Shown: piece after piece, positions 6,765 through 9,359 of the stretch | How positions within the stretch are numbered: the first letter of the stretch is position 1 | Layout of the letters: each line of letters starts with the position of its first letter | Assembly: GCA_003553895.1 (NCBI GenBank) | Contig: PWFM01000010.1 | Coordinates: 1-9,359 of the forward strand | DNA: 9,359 bases | Origin: Syntrophomonadaceae bacterium | Lineage (GTDB): Bacteria; Bacillota; Dethiobacteria; DTU022 | Reading direction: 5' to 3' | Position numbers and translations under genes: made by a program | Notes under the pieces: generated by a model | What the model saw: only the letters and a program-made list of their open reading frames with translations | Databases searched by the model: none | What the model was told of the DNA's origin: nothing

Positions 6765-7700
6765 TTAATTATCAATTAAACCCTGCTCGACAAGGAAATC
6801 CCAGGCAACGTCTTCGGGATCTTCTTCATCAACGGCTGTCCTCAGGTTAAGTTCAATCTGGGTTTCCAGGTCCAGTAGGGAAGAAAGTTCCCTCAGGATA
6901 TCTTCCAGCTCGGGGTTAGCTTCCAGGACTTCTCTCCGGATGGTAGGAGCGGCATTGTAGGCGGGGAAAAATTCAAGATCGTCATCCAAAATATAAAGGT
7001 CATACTTGATAATCCGGCCTTCAGTGGCGTCTCCTACACCGATCAGGGCTTCGCCCTGTTCAACCGCCCTGTAAGCCAGGCCCAGCTCCACTTCTACCAC
7101 ATCGGCAAATTCGAAGTCATAATGATCCTGGAAGGGGATCATGCCGTCGTCACGCTCTACCCATTCAGCCGGGGTGGCAATGCTCCCGTATGATCCGTCT
7201 CCTTCTTCACGGGCATATGCGGCCAGGTCGGAAAGGGGTTCCCAGCCATATTCCTCCTGGGTTTCGCTGGTTACAAATAAGACGAAAGTGTTGTTGGCCG
7301 GAACATAATCGAGCCACTTGATGTCGTTCTCTTCCAGGTCGTAATCATGGATAATCTGGAAGGTTTCCGCTTCGTCGCCGGGCAGCTCCTCAGCATCGTA
7401 ACCCATGACGTTCATGAGGCCGGTTCCGGTATATTCCCAGTAAAGATCAATTTCTCCCGCTTCCAGGGCGGGGCGGATCACCGCAACTTCTCCCAGCCCG
7501 ATTTCATTTACCACGTCGTAACCACGGTCTTCAAGCAGATAATAAGTCATCCAGCCCTGGGTAAGAGCTTCCGGGAAAGTTTTGGAGCTTACCACAACCC
7601 TGCCTTCTTCAACTTCTTCGTCGGCTTCACAGCCGATCATGGCTGTAGCCATTAGTCCCAGGACCAAAACCAGGAGTCCGAAGATCATTAACTTTTTCAT
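6765..7700 (-). CDS. Osmoprotectant ABC importer, substrate-binding lipoprotein (OpuCC/ProX type)
   Basis: This extracellular receptor for a quaternary-amine osmoprotectant, such as glycine betaine, choline or carnitine, is 311 residues long. Residues 1-24 are a lipoprotein signal with Lys at 2-3 and lipobox MIGC, Cys24 being lipidated. A short acidic tether follows (EADEEVEEG). The OpuAC-type domain runs from about 35 to 308. Diagnostic segments are VVVSSKTFPEAL (35-46), DLYWEYTGTG (85-94), NNTFVLFV (136-143), DATEGRI (224-230) and FFPAYNAAP (244-252). Tyr90 and Tyr248 are candidates for the aromatic cage. Position 139 is Phe where many relatives have Tyr (NNTY). The exact ligand is not certain. 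The ribosome site is a GGGGG run about eight bases before the ATG. A terminator follows, so this is the last gene of the operon. Confidence 0.92.
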   Translation of the reverse strand: MKKLMIFGLLVLVLGLMATAMIGCEADEEVEEGRVVVSSKTFPEALTQGWMTYYLLEDRGYDVVNEIGLGEVAVIRPALEAGEIDLYWEYTGTGLMNVMGYDAEELPGDEAETFQIIHDYDLEENDIKWLDYVPANNTFVLFVTSETQEEYGWEPLSDLAAYAREEGDGSYGSIATPAEWVERDDGMIPFQDHYDFEFADVVEVELGLAYRAVEQGEALIGVGDATEGRIIKYDLYILDDDLEFFPAYNAAPTIRREVLEANPELEDILRELSSLLDLETQIELNLRTAVDEEDPEDVAWDFLVEQGLIDN

Positions 7701-7742
7701 GTTTTAATACCCCCTAAAAAATAAAATTTTAAAAAAGATTAT

Positions 7743-7771
7743 TTGACGTTGCTTTCTCCACTTCTTATTAA
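7743..7771 (+). promoter_or_regulatory. Promoter-like sequence facing antisense to the opu permease
   Basis: TTGACG at 7743-7748 (5 of 6) and TATTAA at 7766-7771 (4 of 6) are separated by exactly 17 bases. Transcription from it would run opposite to the permease and ATPase genes. The spacing and -35 box are good, but the -10 box is mediocre and no gene lies downstream on this strand. It could be chance or an antisense regulator. Confidence 0.25.
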
Positions 7772-7779
7772 TCACCTCC
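7771..7779 (-). promoter_or_regulatory. Orphan Shine-Dalgarno sequence
   Basis: On the minus strand this reads GGAGGTGAT, nine bases that pair fully with the anti-SD end of 16S rRNA. It lies 70 bases before the binding-protein ATG, too far to serve it. The nearest start, GTG at 7761, gives only a 10-codon frame ending at 7729 and is rather far (13 bases after GGAGG). It may serve a leader peptide or be what is left of a lost gene. Confidence 0.45.
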
Positions 7780-7829
7780 ATTACGGTTCAGGATATTTAT
7801 ACAAAGCTCTTATGTTAACTATTTCCGCT

Positions 7830-8477
7830 TTACATTTTCATATGCGGCGGGGTCAACATGGAATCGATCAAGGTTAAAATCCGGTCTAAAACTATGGCAA
7901 TTGCCGCAATGATCAGGGTGCCGGCCACGATCAGTTCAGCCCTGAAAAAGTCAATTCCCGCAAAAATTACTGCTCCCATCCCGCCGCCTCCGACCAGGGC
8001 TCCCAGGGCGGCGGTGCCGGAGGTGAGTACCACAGAGATCTTCACACCGGCCATGACCACCGGCATACTCAGAGGTATTTCTACTTTTGTAAGCATCTCC
8101 CATTCAGACATGCCCACCCCGCGGGCTGCTTCCTTTATTTCCTGGGGAACGCCCTTCAGCCCGGCCAGGGTGTTGCGGGCAATTGGCAGGAGGGCATAAA
8201 TGGTAAGGGCAAACAGGGCCGGCTCACGTCCCAGGCCCAGAAATGGAAAAAAAACGGCAATGATGGCCAGGGGCGGTATGGTCTGCCCCATATTGAAAAA
8301 AGTCATCACCCGGTCCGTATATTTCATGAAACGGCGCCTCGTCAGCATGACGGCCACCGGAAAAGCGATCAGGAAAGCTATGGCCACCGGGATCAATACC
8401 AGCTGTAAATGGACCAGGGCATGCGGCGGGGAGCGGTCAATCAGGGCGCTTATAAATCTTTCCATTTCAAAATCCAT
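7830..8477 (-). CDS. Osmoprotectant ABC importer, membrane permease (OpuCB/ProW type)
   Basis: This membrane channel subunit of 215 residues is the usual size for OpuB/OpuC permeases. It has about five hydrophobic segments (near 22-43, 62-80, 86-103, 141-170 and 182-206). FNMGQTIPPLAIIAV (61-75) corresponds to the conserved second-helix region. The EAA docking loop is complete at about 114-136, with IKEAARGVGMSEWEML and then VEIPLSMP. The glycine-rich LGALVGGGGMGAVIFAGI (158-175) is a further hallmark of the family. The ATG overlaps the ATPase stop by one base (TGATG on the minus strand), and its ribosome site GGTGAT lies within the last ATPase codons, so the two are translationally coupled. 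OpuC-type operons usually encode two such permeases, but only this one is in the window. Confidence 0.93.
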   Translation of the reverse strand: MDFEMERFISALIDRSPPHALVHLQLVLIPVAIAFLIAFPVAVMLTRRRFMKYTDRVMTFFNMGQTIPPLAIIAVFFPFLGLGREPALFALTIYALLPIARNTLAGLKGVPQEIKEAARGVGMSEWEMLTKVEIPLSMPVVMAGVKISVVLTSGTAALGALVGGGGMGAVIFAGIDFFRAELIVAGTLIIAAIAIVLDRILTLIDSMLTPPHMKM

Positions 8478-9359
8478 CAGGCATCACCACTTAACTTGTT
8501 AATGAGCTTTTTGATATCCTCCCAGCAGATGGTCCCGATTACTTCTTCCCCGTCGCGAACGCCCACAATATCGGAATCCTTCTTCATCATGGTTTCGAGG
8601 GCCCTTTGGACGGGATCGAGGGCCGAAGTAAAGCATTCATTTTCCCTGGCCTCGTCTGGAAACTTTCCGTTCCGATCGACTATTTCGGAGCACCTGGTTA
8701 AATCGAGCAGTTTCATTTCCCGGTCCACACCGATCAGGTCTTTTACAAAATCACTGGCCGGCTCAGAAAGAATTTCCATTGGAGTGCCGTGTTGGACCAG
8801 TTCGCCCTTGTTCATAATTACGATATGGTCGCCCATTTTGATGGCTTCGTTTATATCATGGGTAACAAAGCAAATTGTTTTTTTCATTTCTTTTTGCAGT
8901 CTTAAAAATTCATGCTGGAGCCTGCCCCGGACGATAGGATCGACCGCCCCAAAAGGTTCATCCATGAGCATGATCGGCGGGTCGGCTGCAAGCGCCCTGG
9001 CCACACCCACTCTTTGCATCATGCCCCCGCTTAATTGAAAGGGGTACTTGTGGGTAACTTCATCGGGATCCAGGCCGACCATGTCCAGCAGTTCCCTGAC
9101 CCGCGGCTTGATCTTTTCTTCGGGCCATTTGAGAAGCCGGGGGACCAGGGCAACATTTTGCTCAACCGTACGGTGGGGTAAAAGGCCGATCTGCTGAATT
9201 ACATATCCGATTTCACGCCGCAGATGGTCGGGGTTAACTTCTTTATCACTCACCTTTTTGCCCTTGATGTAAATATTGCCGCCGGTAGGCTCTATAAGCC
9301 GGTTGATCATCCTCAGGATGGTGGTTTTTCCACAGCCGGAAGGACCCACAAATACACAA
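8477..9359 (-). CDS. Osmoprotectant ABC importer, ATPase (OpuCA/ProV type), 5' end outside the window
   Basis: This is the cytoplasmic ATPase of the osmoprotectant importer. The frame stays open to the window edge and reads CVFVGPSGCGKTT there, so about 30 N-terminal residues are missing. Numbering from the Val just before Walker A: Walker A GPSGCGKTT (2-10), Q-loop YVIQQIGLLPH (49-59), signature LSGGMMQR (106-113), Walker B IMLMDEPFGAVDP (126-138) and switch His164 in FVTHD. QQIGLLPH is typical of the betaine/choline ATPases. From about 213 to 290 the C-terminal part holds one CBS-like motif (ALETMM, DIVGVRDGEEVIGTICWEDI). OpuCA proteins normally carry two CBS motifs and run to about 380 residues, whereas this one would be about 320. 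It shares a one-base overlap with the permease gene. Confidence 0.93.
   Translation of the reverse strand, partial: CVFVGPSGCGKTTILRMINRLIEPTGGNIYIKGKKVSDKEVNPDHLRREIGYVIQQIGLLPHRTVEQNVALVPRLLKWPEEKIKPRVRELLDMVGLDPDEVTHKYPFQLSGGMMQRVGVARALAADPPIMLMDEPFGAVDPIVRGRLQHEFLRLQKEMKKTICFVTHDINEAIKMGDHIVIMNKGELVQHGTPMEILSEPASDFVKDLIGVDREMKLLDLTRCSEIVDRNGKFPDEARENECFTSALDPVQRALETMMKKDSDIVGVRDGEEVIGTICWEDIKKLINKLSGDA

Larger units (their letters stand above)
7701..7829 (-). other. Unusually long gap between opu permease and binding-protein genes
   Basis: These 129 AT-rich bases interrupt an otherwise tightly packed operon. They hold a near-perfect Shine-Dalgarno sequence that serves no clear gene, T-rich runs close to the binding-protein start, and a promoter-like pair on the opposite strand. 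I found no convincing minus-strand promoter: a TATAAA box (7796-7801) has no -35 partner at 16-18 bases. Confidence 0.5.

Noticed and set aside
7347..7655. A 102-codon plus-strand open frame opposite the Opu binding protein
   Set aside because: It is antisense to a well-supported lipoprotein gene and has no family motif or ribosome site.
8409..9038. A 209-codon plus-strand open frame opposite the Opu ATPase
   Set aside because: It is fully antisense to a gene with every ABC ATPase motif intact, is serine-rich with no recognisable motif, and has no ribosome site. It is a shadow of the real gene.
1..9359. Mobile elements, CRISPR arrays, tRNA or rRNA genes, defence or phage modules
   Set aside because: No transposase or integrase motifs, no spaced direct repeats, no tRNA-like folds and no abrupt composition change were seen on reading both strands.

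Overview
The window is a transporter-dense stretch of about 9.4 kb. It most likely comes from a Gram-positive bacterium of the Bacillota (Clostridia-like). The evidence is lipoprotein signal peptides on both solute-binding proteins, strong GGAGG-type ribosome sites, TTG and GTG starts, and Bacillota-style OpuC and GlnQ proteins. Both exported binding proteins are very acidic just after the lipidated cysteine. This would fit a salt- or alkali-adapted organism, but that is only a hint, and no marker gene fixes the taxonomy.

Layout from left to right. (1) 59-1288, + strand: an M20-family zinc aminoacylase/dipeptidase-like hydrolase with a TTG start. (2) 1289-1673: an intergenic region with a well-spaced sigma-A-type promoter (1484-1512) and a leader of about 155 nt. 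(3) 1674-4107, + strand: a three-gene polar amino acid ABC importer, made of a binding lipoprotein, a permease and an ATPase. A perfect 19-bp hairpin separates the binding protein from the permease and probably sets their expression ratio. (4) 4217-5167, + strand: an EamA/DMT-family transporter. (5) 5299-6612, + strand: an MFS transporter. (6) 6699-6726: a terminator hairpin oriented for the minus strand. (7) 9359-6765, - strand: an OpuC-type osmoprotectant (glycine betaine/choline class) ABC importer. It runs ATPase (5' end outside the window), permease, binding lipoprotein. The ATPase and permease overlap by one base, and a 129-nt gap separates the permease from the binding protein.

Together the genes suggest uptake of amino acids and compatible solutes, plus a cytoplasmic hydrolase that could process an acylated or dipeptide substrate. 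That functional link is inferred from proximity only. The hydrolase and the amino acid importer appear to be separate transcription units, and the opu operon is convergent with the rest.

I found no RNA genes, CRISPR arrays, insertion sequences, phage genes or integration sites, and nothing I would call a new biological system. The points most worth a second look are the short C-terminus of the Opu ATPase (one CBS-like motif instead of the usual pair), the absence of a second Opu permease, the hairpin after the amino acid binding protein, an orphan Shine-Dalgarno sequence in the opu gap, and the acidic linkers of the binding proteins.
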